Origin: PLA2 sp036273915
GTDB taxonomy: Bacteria > Planctomycetota > PLA2
Assembly (NCBI GenBank): GCA_036273915.1
Contig: DASUGR010000151.1
Location: 1-29,411, forward strand
Reading direction: 5' to 3'
Length of the DNA stretch: 29,411 nucleotides
In this document: piece after piece, positions 6,804 through 13,806 of the stretch
Numbering within the stretch: the stretch's first letter is position 1
Layout: each line of letters begins with the position of its first letter
Translations under genes and position numbers: made by a program
Notes under the pieces: model-generated
Told to the model about the DNA's origin: nothing
The model's database searches: none
Seen by the model: only the letters and a program-made list of their open reading frames with translations

Positions 6804-8521
6804 CGCTCGAGCCTCTTGAACACGAACGTGATCCTCTGGAGGTTGGTCCCGCTGAGCGGCGAGGCGCCCCACTCGTCGAGCTTCATCTCCGAGAGGAAGT
6901 CCACCTTCTTGAGCCCCTCCTCGAGCCGCTGGCCCGCCTCGACGTCCGGCAGGATCATCGCGAGCGTGACCTGCTTCTGCGTGATCTCGATGGTCTCGAA
7001 GTCGATGAAGTCGATCTGCTCGTGGAGCTTGCCGACGATCGCGAAGACCTCGTTCCACACCTGGAGCGCGCTCGTGATCTGCGGCAGCCCCTTCGCGTCG
7101 CCGACGATCGTGTGCAGGTTGCGCTTCATCCGGTCCAGCGCCTGCAGGAAGCGTCTCACCGCCTCCGGCTTCGGCCCGCCGCGTTCGACCGCGTTCGGGT
7201 CCACCTGGTGGCGCGCCTCGATCATGTTGCCGAGGCCGTTGTAGGCCGCCACCACGTCGGCGAAGGGCTTGTAGGCGCTGTCGACGATCGGCTCGAACCG
7301 CTCCCGCTCGAGCTGCCGCATCTTGTAGACGCAGTGGCCGGAGAACGCGAGCAGCCCGAAGAACAGCAGCGTGACGGTCACCGCGAGGCTGTTCTTCAGG
7401 AGCTCGAACTTGTTCGCGACCCTCAGCTCCTCCTGCCGGAAGTCAAGCTCGAGCGCGTCGTGGCCGATCCCCTTGAGCGCGAGGCCGAGCGCCACCGCGC
7501 CGTTCTCGTCGAACTGCTCCTTCTGCCCGTCGAGCTTGCAGGAGAACGACTCCGACGGGCGGAAGGGCTCGACCGGCACGCCGAGGCGCGTCGCGAGCAG
7601 CTCGAGGAGGCCCGGCACCCCGAGCCCGGGCCCGGTGGCGAGCACGCGCGCGGGCGACGCGCCGCCGCGCAGCGCGGCGACGGAGCGCACGTACTCGCGC
7701 TTGAGCCGTCCCGCGAACTCATCGCGCTTCTGGTGGAAGACGTCTCGCTCGAGCTCCGCGTGGCCCTTGGCCGTCTCCGGCCTCGCCGCGCCCGGCTCGA
7801 TCGGCACGAACAGGTCGCCGCCCTCCTCGCCCGCGATCTCCCTGACCTTCTCGCCCGCCTCGCCCGCGTCGATGTCCATCTCGCGGGCCATGCCGTGGGT
7901 GATCGAGTCGACGCCGAGTCGGACGGAGCGGAGCGCGCGCACGGTCCCGTCCACGATGAAGACCATGCCCGTGGAGCGGTGGCCGATGTCCAGGAGCACG
8001 CACGTCGGCGACTCCTCGATGAGGCCCGCAGCCTTGACCGCGCCGACGTAGGCGAGCGCGTCGAGGTCCATCGCGAGCGGCTCGACGCCCGCCGCGCGCG
8101 CGAACTCGATGCGCCGGCCGATGACGTCCTTCCGCACCGCGAAGACGAGGAGGTTCGTGCCCTCCGGGGACTCGCCGACCTTCGCGTACTGGACGACGAC
8201 GTCGTCCGCGTCGCAGTCGTGGAGGTGGTGTTCCGCTTCGTACTTGACGACCTTCCGGATCTGGTCGTCCGTCTTGAAGGGGACCGGGATCTCGCGGACC
8301 ACCGTGTCGCTCGCCTCGAGCGAGGCGATCACGTGGTTCTTCGAGTAGTGCTTGAAGATCTCGGCCAGCGCGGCGTGCAGCTCCTCGGGATCGGGCACGC
8401 CGCCGCGGGGCGTCACCTCGCGCTCGGTATAGCGGCCGATCTTGAAGTTCTTGCCGGAGCCGGTGACCTCGACGGCGCGGACGCCGCGTTCGTGGATCTC
8501 GAGTCCGACCGCCTTGGCCAT
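6800..8521 (-). CDS. PilM-PilN fusion, type IV pilus/type II secretion assembly
   Basis: A 573-residue protein. Residues 1 to about 355 are an actin-like PilM/GspL cytoplasmic domain: opening AKAVGLEIHERGVRAVEV, phosphate loop LLDIGHRSTG (177-185), second acidic site LRSVRLGVDSITHGMA, and adenosine loop ATGPGLGVPGLLELL (295-309). A membrane helix follows at about 376-398. The remainder resembles the periplasmic PilN domain, with coiled coil then ferredoxin-like beta-alpha pattern. PilM and PilN are separate in most bacteria; the fused form resembles GspL. A TAGAAT box overlaps the stop of the upstream minus-strand gene and ends 9 nt before this ATG, giving it a promoter independent of the sigma-factor genes. 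Confidence 0.8.
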   Translation of the reverse strand: MAKAVGLEIHERGVRAVEVTGSGKNFKIGRYTEREVTPRGGVPDPEELHAALAEIFKHYSKNHVIASLEASDTVVREIPVPFKTDDQIRKVVKYEAEHHLHDCDADDVVVQYAKVGESPEGTNLLVFAVRKDVIGRRIEFARAAGVEPLAMDLDALAYVGAVKAAGLIEESPTCVLLDIGHRSTGMVFIVDGTVRALRSVRLGVDSITHGMAREMDIDAGEAGEKVREIAGEEGGDLFVPIEPGAARPETAKGHAELERDVFHQKRDEFAGRLKREYVRSVAALRGGASPARVLATGPGLGVPGLLELLATRLGVPVEPFRPSESFSCKLDGQKEQFDENGAVALGLALKGIGHDALELDFRQEELRVANKFELLKNSLAVTVTLLFFGLLAFSGHCVYKMRQLERERFEPIVDSAYKPFADVVAAYNGLGNMIEARHQVDPNAVERGGPKPEAVRRFLQALDRMKRNLHTIVGDAKGLPQITSALQVWNEVFAIVGKLHEQIDFIDFETIEITQKQVTLAMILPDVEAGQRLEEGLKKVDFLSEMKLDEWGASPLSGTNLQRITFVFKRLER

Positions 8522-8530
8522 AGCCGGGGC

Positions 8531-8536
8531 ATTCTA
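8531..8536 (-). promoter_or_regulatory. -10 box of the pilM-type gene
   Basis: TAGAAT (minus strand, in GCTAGAAT) ends 9 nt before the ATG at 8521, predicting an almost leaderless mRNA. Its first bases are the TAG stop codon of the LTxxQ-protein gene. Confidence 0.5.
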
Positions 8537-8905
8537 GCGCGCCGCGACGCGCCTGTCGTACTCCCTTGCCTGCTCCTCCGTGAGGATCTCCCGGATGCGG
8601 CCGCGGCTCTCCGCCTCGAGGGTGCGAAGCTCCTGGGTCTGCTCGGGCGTGGGCTGCTGGATCCGCTTCTTGTCCCGGTCGAAATCGTAGAGGATCTCGC
8701 GGAGCCGGCGGACCTGCGTCGGCGAGAGGTCGAAGACGCGCTCGAAGTCCTGCACGCGCCGGTCGAGCTTGCGCGGCTGCGGCGGGGCGGCCGCGAGCGA
8801 GCCGATCCACGCGCCCGTGCCGACGCCCGCCACGAAGACGAGCGCGAGCGCCGCGAGGAGGAGTGCCTTCAGCTGCCGCACGCCTATTTTCCCAGCGGGT
8901 CCCAT
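8534..8905 (-). CDS. Small membrane-anchored LTxxQ protein, CpxP/Spy/CnrX-like sensor
   Basis: Up to 123 residues with one N-terminal membrane segment or signal anchor (ALLLAALALVFVAGVGTGAWIG) and a helical periplasmic domain. It carries LSPTQ and LTEEQ, the LTxxQ signatures of the Spy/CpxP/ZraP family. Periplasmic members sense metals or envelope stress. The reading frame opens at ATG 8905, overlapping the anti-sigma gene by 22 nt. GTG at 8881, 2 nt after that gene's stop, gives a tighter signal sequence (MRQLKALLLAAL) and is an equally good start. It is third in a sigma / anti-sigma / sensor gene set, reminiscent of the CnrH-CnrY-CnrX arrangement. Confidence 0.65.
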   Translation of the reverse strand: MGPAGKIGVRQLKALLLAALALVFVAGVGTGAWIGSLAAAPPQPRKLDRRVQDFERVFDLSPTQVRRLREILYDFDRDKKRIQQPTPEQTQELRTLEAESRGRIREILTEEQAREYDRRVAAR

Positions 8906-9258
8906 GCCCAGAGGGGCGTCTCGACGAGGCTCGGGAGGATCTTGATCGCGAACAAGGCGACGCCCACGGCCGCGAGGATCGCGGCGGCGACGACCACCCG
9001 GCGAAGGAAACGCCGCGCCTCGTCGAGCGGGAGCACCGGGGCCACCGGCCCCTTCATCGCGCGTGCGACCACCCGCGCGGCGAAATCCGGGGGAGGCTTC
9101 GGAACCCCCCCGCGCACCGCAGCGGATACCTCCGAGAGCTCCGTGATGCGGCGGGCGAGCGCTGTGTCCTTGACACGTGCCTCCGCGAAGGCCTTGGCCT
9201 CCGCCTCCGGCATCTCGCCGTCGAGGTGCCTCCAGATCGTCCGATCGTCGTACATCAT
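8884..9258 (-). CDS. Anti-sigma factor, single-pass membrane protein
   Basis: A 124-residue protein encoded 20 nt behind the ECF sigma gene. The N-terminal half is helical and acidic (WRHLDGEMPEAEAKAF), typical of a sigma-binding domain but without the His-Cys-Cys motif of zinc anti-sigma factors. One membrane helix spans about 86-108 and a short periplasmic tail ends in WAWDPLGK. A strong GGAGG lies 6 nt before ATG 9258; a second ATG follows immediately. Residues 50-55 (GGVPKP) are coded by a half copy of the G-tract motif. The assignment is by position, topology and composition; no domain motif is diagnostic. Confidence 0.65.
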   Translation of the reverse strand: MMYDDRTIWRHLDGEMPEAEAKAFAEARVKDTALARRITELSEVSAAVRGGVPKPPPDFAARVVARAMKGPVAPVLPLDEARRFLRRVVVAAAILAAVGVALFAIKILPSLVETPLWAWDPLGK

Positions 9259-9278
9259 CGTGTGCCTCCGCTGCCCGG

Positions 9279-9854
9279 TCAGGATGCCTCCCGCGCCTTC
9301 TCCAGCTTCCGCTTCAGCCGCGACCGAGCGCGGTGGAGCCGGCTTTCCACGGTGCCGATCGAGATCCCGAGCACGGTCGCGACCTCGTCGTAGGAGAGCC
9401 CCTCGAGCTCGCGCAGGGCGAGCACCTCCCGGTAGCGCACCGGGAGCTCGTCGATGGCCTCGCGCACGAGGCGCGCCGTCTCGTTCCGCGCGGCCCCGGC
9501 ATCGGGGCCCTCGGCCCCGCCGGGCAGGGCGTCCGCCTCGTCCAGCGCGACGGCGGGGCGGCGCACGCGCTTCTTCACGTGGTCCTTCGCGGCGTTGACC
9601 GCCACGCGGTAGAGCCACGTGTAGAACTGCGACCGCCCGTCGAACGCCTCGATCCTCGTGAACACCTTGAGGAAGACCTCCTGCGCCACGTCCTCGACCT
9701 CGTGCGCGTCGCGCACGATCCCGTGGATCAGGGCGAAGATCCGCTCCTGGTAGCGCTCGACCACGAGGCGCAACGCGAGGGCGTCGCCCGCGCGGATCCG
9801 CCGGACGAGATCCGTGTCGTCGGTGCGGGTTTTCGGGCTCATCTTCAGGAGCAT
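9279..9854 (-). CDS. ECF (sigma-70 family) RNA polymerase sigma factor
   Basis: A 191-residue extracytoplasmic-function sigma factor. Region 2 is clear at about 34-95 (YQERIFALIHGIVRDAHEVEDV then QEVFLKVF and FYTWLYRVAVNAAKD). Region 4 is at about 137-186 (RYREVLALRELEGLSYDEVA, then LGISIGTVESRLHRARSRLKRKL). A start at the second Met (MSPKT, residue 5) is also possible. The gene heads a minus-strand unit with its presumed anti-sigma factor and a periplasmic sensor, so it probably controls an envelope or metal stress response and its own operon. The upstream spacer contains an 11-bp inverted repeat around the G/C-tract motif. Confidence 0.93.
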   Translation of the reverse strand: MLLKMSPKTRTDDTDLVRRIRAGDALALRLVVERYQERIFALIHGIVRDAHEVEDVAQEVFLKVFTRIEAFDGRSQFYTWLYRVAVNAAKDHVKKRVRRPAVALDEADALPGGAEGPDAGAARNETARLVREAIDELPVRYREVLALRELEGLSYDEVATVLGISIGTVESRLHRARSRLKRKLEKAREAS

Positions 9855-9896
9855 CGCATCGCCCGGCGGTCAGACGCCAAGCGGAGCGGGTTTCTT

Positions 9897-9955
9897 CCCC
9901 TTGGCGCGGGCCTGCCGGCGCCCCCCGGACCCCCCTTCTTCCCGGCGCCAAGGGG
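9897..9955. repeat. 11-bp inverted repeat enclosing a G/C-tract motif
   Basis: CCCCTTGGCGC (9897-9907) pairs perfectly with GCGCCAAGGGG (9945-9955). The 37-nt interval contains CCCCCCGGACCCCCC (9921-9935). Bases 9919-9942 are identical to 3983-4006, an exact 24-nt match in an unrelated spacer. The element lies between the sigma-factor start and the ribBA stop on the minus strand. It could end ribBA transcription or regulate the sigma operon. Confidence 0.65.
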
Positions 9956-9979
9956 CCTAACACGGCCCCCCCAAACGGG

Positions 9980-11200
9980 TTACAGCAGATGCCCGAGCTT
10001 GTCCTTCTTCGTCTTCAGGTACTTCTCGTTCGCCGGGTTGGGCTCGATCTTTAACGGCACCCGCTCGACGATCACGAGGCCGTACCCGTCGAGCGCCCGG
10101 AACTTCCGCGGGTTGTTCGTGAGGATCCGCATCTTGCGGACGCCCAGGTGGCGGAGGATCTGCGCGCCGACGCCGTAGTCGCGCTGGTCGGCCCGAAACC
10201 CGAGCGCCTGGTTGGCCTCGACCGTGTCCATCCCCTCGTCCTGCAGCTTGTAGGCGCGGATCTTGTTCTGGATCCCGATCCCGCGGCCTTCCTGTCGCAT
10301 GTAGAGGATGACGCCCCTCTTCGCCTCCTGGACCATGCGCATCGCCTGGTCGAGCTGCGCGCCGCAGTCGCAGCGGAGCGAGTGGAAGACGTCGCCCGTG
10401 AGGCACTCGGAGTGGGGGCGGACGAGCAGCGGCTCGTCGATCGGCTCGTTCCCGATCGTCTTGTCCGGGATCGGCAGCCCGACGGTGAGCGCGAAGTGGG
10501 GCCGCTCGTCGACGACGCTCCGGAACATGTGGAGGTCGAAGTCGCCGTAGGCGGTCGGCAGCTTCACGGTCTCCTCGTGGGAGATGAGCCGCTCGTGCAT
10601 GCGGCGGTGCTCGATGATCTGCGTGACCGAGAGGATCTTCATCCCGTGCCGCGCGGCGAAGGTCTCGAGCTGCGGCATGCGCGCCATCGTGCCGTCGGGG
10701 TTCATGATCTCGCAGATGACGGCGGCGGGACGGAGGCCCGCGAGCCGCGCGAGGTCGACCGACCCCTCGGTCTGGCCGGTGCGCACGAGCACGCCGCCCT
10801 TGCGCGCGCGGATCGGCTGGATGTGGCCGGGCCGCACGAGGTCCGCCGGCTTGCTGCCGGGCCGCACCATGATCTGGATCGTGCGCGCGCGGTCGGCGGC
10901 GGAGATGCCGGTGGTGACGCCGGTGGCCGCCTCGACGGTGATCGTGAAGTTCGTGCGGAAGCGGCTGTTGTTGTGCGCGACCATGACGGGCAGGTCGAGC
11001 GCGTCGGCCATGTCCTCGTCGAGCGCGACGCAGATCCAGCCGCGCGCGTGGGTGGCCATGAAGTTGATGATGTCGGGGGTGACGAACTCGGCGGCGATGG
11101 TCAGGTCGCCCTCGTTCTCGCGGTCGGGCTCGTCGACGAGGATGATCATCTTCCCCGACCTGATGTCGTTGAGCGCGTCCTGCACGGTGGCGAGCGGCAT
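9980..11200 (-). CDS. ribBA: RibBA: 3,4-dihydroxy-2-butanone-4-phosphate synthase / GTP cyclohydrolase II
   Basis: A bifunctional riboflavin-biosynthesis enzyme of 406 residues. The N-terminal RibB domain converts ribulose-5-phosphate to the four-carbon unit: DEPDRENEGDL (23-33), TGISAADRA, RPGHIQP, and GQTEGSVDLARLAG. The C-terminal RibA domain opens the GTP ring: zinc site CLTGDVFHSLRCDCGAQL, MRQEGRGIGIQNKIRAYKL, and LGVRKMRILTNNPRK. The start MPLATVQ is chosen because the family begins just before the RibB domain; a longer frame upstream would be unlike the family and would cover the TATACT box. TATACT ends 6 nt before this ATG, so the mRNA may be leaderless. No FMN riboswitch is recognisable upstream. 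FAD demand of the molybdoenzyme is a possible but unproven link. Confidence 0.97.
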   Translation of the reverse strand: MPLATVQDALNDIRSGKMIILVDEPDRENEGDLTIAAEFVTPDIINFMATHARGWICVALDEDMADALDLPVMVAHNNSRFRTNFTITVEAATGVTTGISAADRARTIQIMVRPGSKPADLVRPGHIQPIRARKGGVLVRTGQTEGSVDLARLAGLRPAAVICEIMNPDGTMARMPQLETFAARHGMKILSVTQIIEHRRMHERLISHEETVKLPTAYGDFDLHMFRSVVDERPHFALTVGLPIPDKTIGNEPIDEPLLVRPHSECLTGDVFHSLRCDCGAQLDQAMRMVQEAKRGVILYMRQEGRGIGIQNKIRAYKLQDEGMDTVEANQALGFRADQRDYGVGAQILRHLGVRKMRILTNNPRKFRALDGYGLVIVERVPLKIEPNPANEKYLKTKKDKLGHLL

Positions 11201-11385
11201 GCCTCCAGTATAGGCCAACGCCCTTCGGCTCCGAATCGAGGCACCGGCGCCCCGGCGGGGCGGCCGAACGTGCCCCTCACGCGCGATTTGCACCCCGCTC
11301 TCGGGGCGGTGCCGGGCCGTTTGCGGGCGTTTCGGGGCCGTCTGCTAGAATCCGACACGGGAGCGCACGAGAAGCCTTGGCCGGC
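11201..11385. promoter_or_regulatory. Divergent ribBA / tex intergenic region
   Basis: 185 nt with two GC hairpins: CGCCCC-GGC-GGGGCG at 11248-11262, and an imperfect one formed by GCACCCCG and CGGGGCGGTGC around 11290-11313. An extended -10 (TGCTAGAAT, box 11346-11351) points toward tex, 34 nt before its ATG. No convincing -35 box, FMN riboswitch or small gene was seen. Confidence 0.45.
11207..11212 (-). promoter_or_regulatory. -10 box of ribBA
   Basis: TATACT on the minus strand, followed by GGAGGC and then the ATG. The GGAGG is too close to the start (1 nt) to act as a normal ribosome-binding site, which favours a leaderless start. Confidence 0.5.
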
Positions 11386-13806
11386 ATGAGCGAAACCGTT
11401 CCGTCCCTGGACGCCGTCGTCGCCGGCGCCGTCGCCGAGCGTTGGCAGATGCAGCCGTCCGTCGTCGCACGCGCGCTCGAGCTCATCCGCGCGAACCACC
11501 CCATCCCCTACCTCGCGCGCTACCGCCGCGACGACGTCGGCGGTCTCGACGAGGGGTCCTTGAGGGACCTCCGCGACGAGGCCGAGGTCGTCCGCGAGCT
11601 CGAGACGCGCAGGGAGTTCATCGTGAGGGGGCTCCGGGGGCGGGACGACGTCCCCGAGAAGGCGATCCGGCGGATCGAGAAGGCGCGCTCGCGCGTCGAG
11701 CTCGAGTACCTCTACGAGCCCTTCCGCCCCCCGCGCAAGACGCCCGGCGCCGTCGCCCGCGAGCGCGGCCTCGAGCCGCTCGCCGAGGGGGCGCTCAGGA
11801 ACGAGCCCCCGGACCCCCAGCCCTTCGTCACGCCGGAGATGACCGCCGAGGAGGCGATGCTCGGCGCGCGGGAGATCCTCGCCGAGCGGTTCGCGGTCGA
11901 CCCCGAGGTCCGCGGCGCGATGTTCCGCGCCGCCGAGAAGGAGGGCGTCGTCAGCGCGATCCCCGCGCCCGGCAAGCTCGAGATTCCCGAGCGGTTCGGC
12001 AACCTCCGCACGTACGAGGAGAAGCTCTCGCGCGTCCCGAGCCACCGCTTCCTGGCGCTCCGCCGCGCCGAGAAGGAGGGTGCGATCGCGATCAAGGTGA
12101 CGGTCCCCGAGGAGAAGGTGCTCGCCGCGGTCGCGCAGCGCTTCTATCCGAAGGACGTCGCCGAGCAGCCGAAGGCGCTCCTCGACCAGGCGGCGGCCGA
12201 GGCGGTCCGGCTGATGCGGCCCGCCGTCCTCGACGACGCGCTGCGCGAGGCGAAGGACCGCGCGGACCGCGAGGCGATCACCGTCTTCCAGAGAAACCTC
12301 CGCGACCTGCTGCTCTTCCCGCCCGCGGGGCCGGGCCGCGTGCTCGGCGTCGACCCGGCGCCGCGCGGCATGATCCCGCTCGCGTGCGTGGACGAGCGCG
12401 GCGAGCCGCTCGACCACGCGCGGCTCAAGTTCCACGACAAGGACGCGGCGAAGGTGCAGGCCTCGCGCGAGAAGATCCTCGCGCTGGTCGCGACGCACGG
12501 CATCCGCCTTGTCGCCCTCGGCAACGGGCAGGGCCGCCGCGAGTGCGAGGCCTTCCTCGCGGAGACGCTGGCGCCGCTCGCCGAGAAGGCGCCCGCGATC
12601 GTCGTCGTCAACGAGGTGGGGGCGGGGTCCTACGCGAGCGGCCCCGTCGGCCGCGCCGAGCTGCCCTCGCTTCCCGTCCCGGTGCGCGCGGCGGTGTCGC
12701 TCGCGCGGCGACTCATGGACCCGCTCCCGGAGCTCGTGAAGGTCGATCCCCGCCACATCGGCGTCGGCCAGTACCAGAACGACGTCGACGAGAAGAACCT
12801 GGACGCGGCGCTCAAGGAGGTCGTGACCACGTGCGTCAACCACGTGGGCGTCGACGTCAACCGGGCGTCCGCGCAGCACCTCGCCTACGTCTGCGGCCTC
12901 TCGACGTACGTCGCCCGCTCGATCGTCCAGCACCGCGAGAAGCACGGGCGCTTCCCGGACCGCGAGGCCGTGCGGGCGCTCGCGTTCCTCACGCCGCACG
13001 GGTTCGAGCTGGCCGGCGGCTTCCTGCGGGTCAGGGGCGGCGACAACCCGCTCGACGCCACCGGCGTCCACCCGGACCACGCGCCGGTCGCGGCGCGCAT
13101 CGCGGAGCGGGTGAAGCGCCCCGTGAAGGACCTGATCGGCAACGCCGACCTCCTCGCGGGGATCGACGTCGAGGAGATCGCGGACGCGCAGTTCAGCCCC
13201 GCGACCGTGGCCGGCGTCCTCGTCGAGCTCATCCAGGGCGAGGCGGATCCGCGCCCGCCGCTCGAGATCGCGCGGCGCGGCGTCGCGCGCGCGGCGGGGG
13301 AGCTGAAGGCCGGCATGCGCCTCGAGGGCCGCGTCACCAACGTGACCAACTTCGGCGCGTTCGTCGACGTCGGCGTCAACCAGGACGGCCTCGTCCACGT
13401 CTCCGAGCTCGCCGACCACTTCGTGAAGGACCCGACGTCGATCGTGCGCGTCGGCCAGGTCGTGCAGGTGCGTGTGCTGGGGGTCGAGGAGGGCCGCATC
13501 TCGCTGTCGATGAAGTCCGGCGAGAGCGCCCGCCGCGAGGGGGGCGGGCGCCGCGACCGCGGCGAGCGCGGTGAGCGGGGCGAAAGGGGGGGGGACCGGG
13601 GGGACCGGGGCGGCAGCCGCCGGCCGCGCCGCCCGCGCCGCGAGGAGCGCGAGTCCCTTGCCGCCGCCCCCGAACCCCCTTCGCCTCCGGAGCCCGAGGA
13701 GACGCACGCGCCCGAGACGACGCCGGAGAACCCCGTCCCCGCCGACATGACGGAGGAGGAGTTCATGAAGCGGAAGCTCGAGGAGCTGCGGCGCCGCTTC
13801 TCGTAG
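11386..13806 (+). CDS. tex: Tex-like RNA-binding transcription accessory protein
   Basis: An 806-residue protein of the Tex family, involved in transcription or RNA quality control. Domains in order: helical N-terminal region (1 to about 310); YqgF/RNase H-like domain from about 318 (RVLGVDPAPRG, LGNGQGRRECEAF, VNEVGAGSYASG, HIGVGQYQNDV); helix-hairpin-helix region from about 500 (LAYVCGLSTYVARSIVQHR); and S1 domain at about 641-711 (GRVTNVTNFGAFVDVGV, DGLVHVSELA). The last 90 residues are an unusual low-complexity tail, first RGE/RGD/RGG repeats, then Pro/Glu-rich, then a charged helix. Part of this tail is written in G-tract motifs (13586-13610, 13667-13680). ATG 11386 is preferred over TTG 11377 because it gives the usual short N-terminus. 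Confidence 0.95.
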   Translation: MSETVPSLDAVVAGAVAERWQMQPSVVARALELIRANHPIPYLARYRRDDVGGLDEGSLRDLRDEAEVVRELETRREFIVRGLRGRDDVPEKAIRRIEKARSRVELEYLYEPFRPPRKTPGAVARERGLEPLAEGALRNEPPDPQPFVTPEMTAEEAMLGAREILAERFAVDPEVRGAMFRAAEKEGVVSAIPAPGKLEIPERFGNLRTYEEKLSRVPSHRFLALRRAEKEGAIAIKVTVPEEKVLAAVAQRFYPKDVAEQPKALLDQAAAEAVRLMRPAVLDDALREAKDRADREAITVFQRNLRDLLLFPPAGPGRVLGVDPAPRGMIPLACVDERGEPLDHARLKFHDKDAAKVQASREKILALVATHGIRLVALGNGQGRRECEAFLAETLAPLAEKAPAIVVVNEVGAGSYASGPVGRAELPSLPVPVRAAVSLARRLMDPLPELVKVDPRHIGVGQYQNDVDEKNLDAALKEVVTTCVNHVGVDVNRASAQHLAYVCGLSTYVARSIVQHREKHGRFPDREAVRALAFLTPHGFELAGGFLRVRGGDNPLDATGVHPDHAPVAARIAERVKRPVKDLIGNADLLAGIDVEEIADAQFSPATVAGVLVELIQGEADPRPPLEIARRGVARAAGELKAGMRLEGRVTNVTNFGAFVDVGVNQDGLVHVSELADHFVKDPTSIVRVGQVVQVRVLGVEEGRISLSMKSGESARREGGGRRDRGERGERGERGGDRGDRGGSRRPRRPRREERESLAAAPEPPSPPEPEETHAPETTPENPVPADMTEEEFMKRKLEELRRRFS

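Noticed and set aside
9957..10406. Frame opposite to or shifted from ribBA at its 3' end
   Set aside because: Arginine-rich shadow of ribBA; the true frame carries all RibA motifs.
11201..11385. FMN riboswitch upstream of ribBA
   Set aside because: None of the conserved RFN blocks are recognisable, and the -10 box sits only 6 nt from the start, leaving no leader for a riboswitch.
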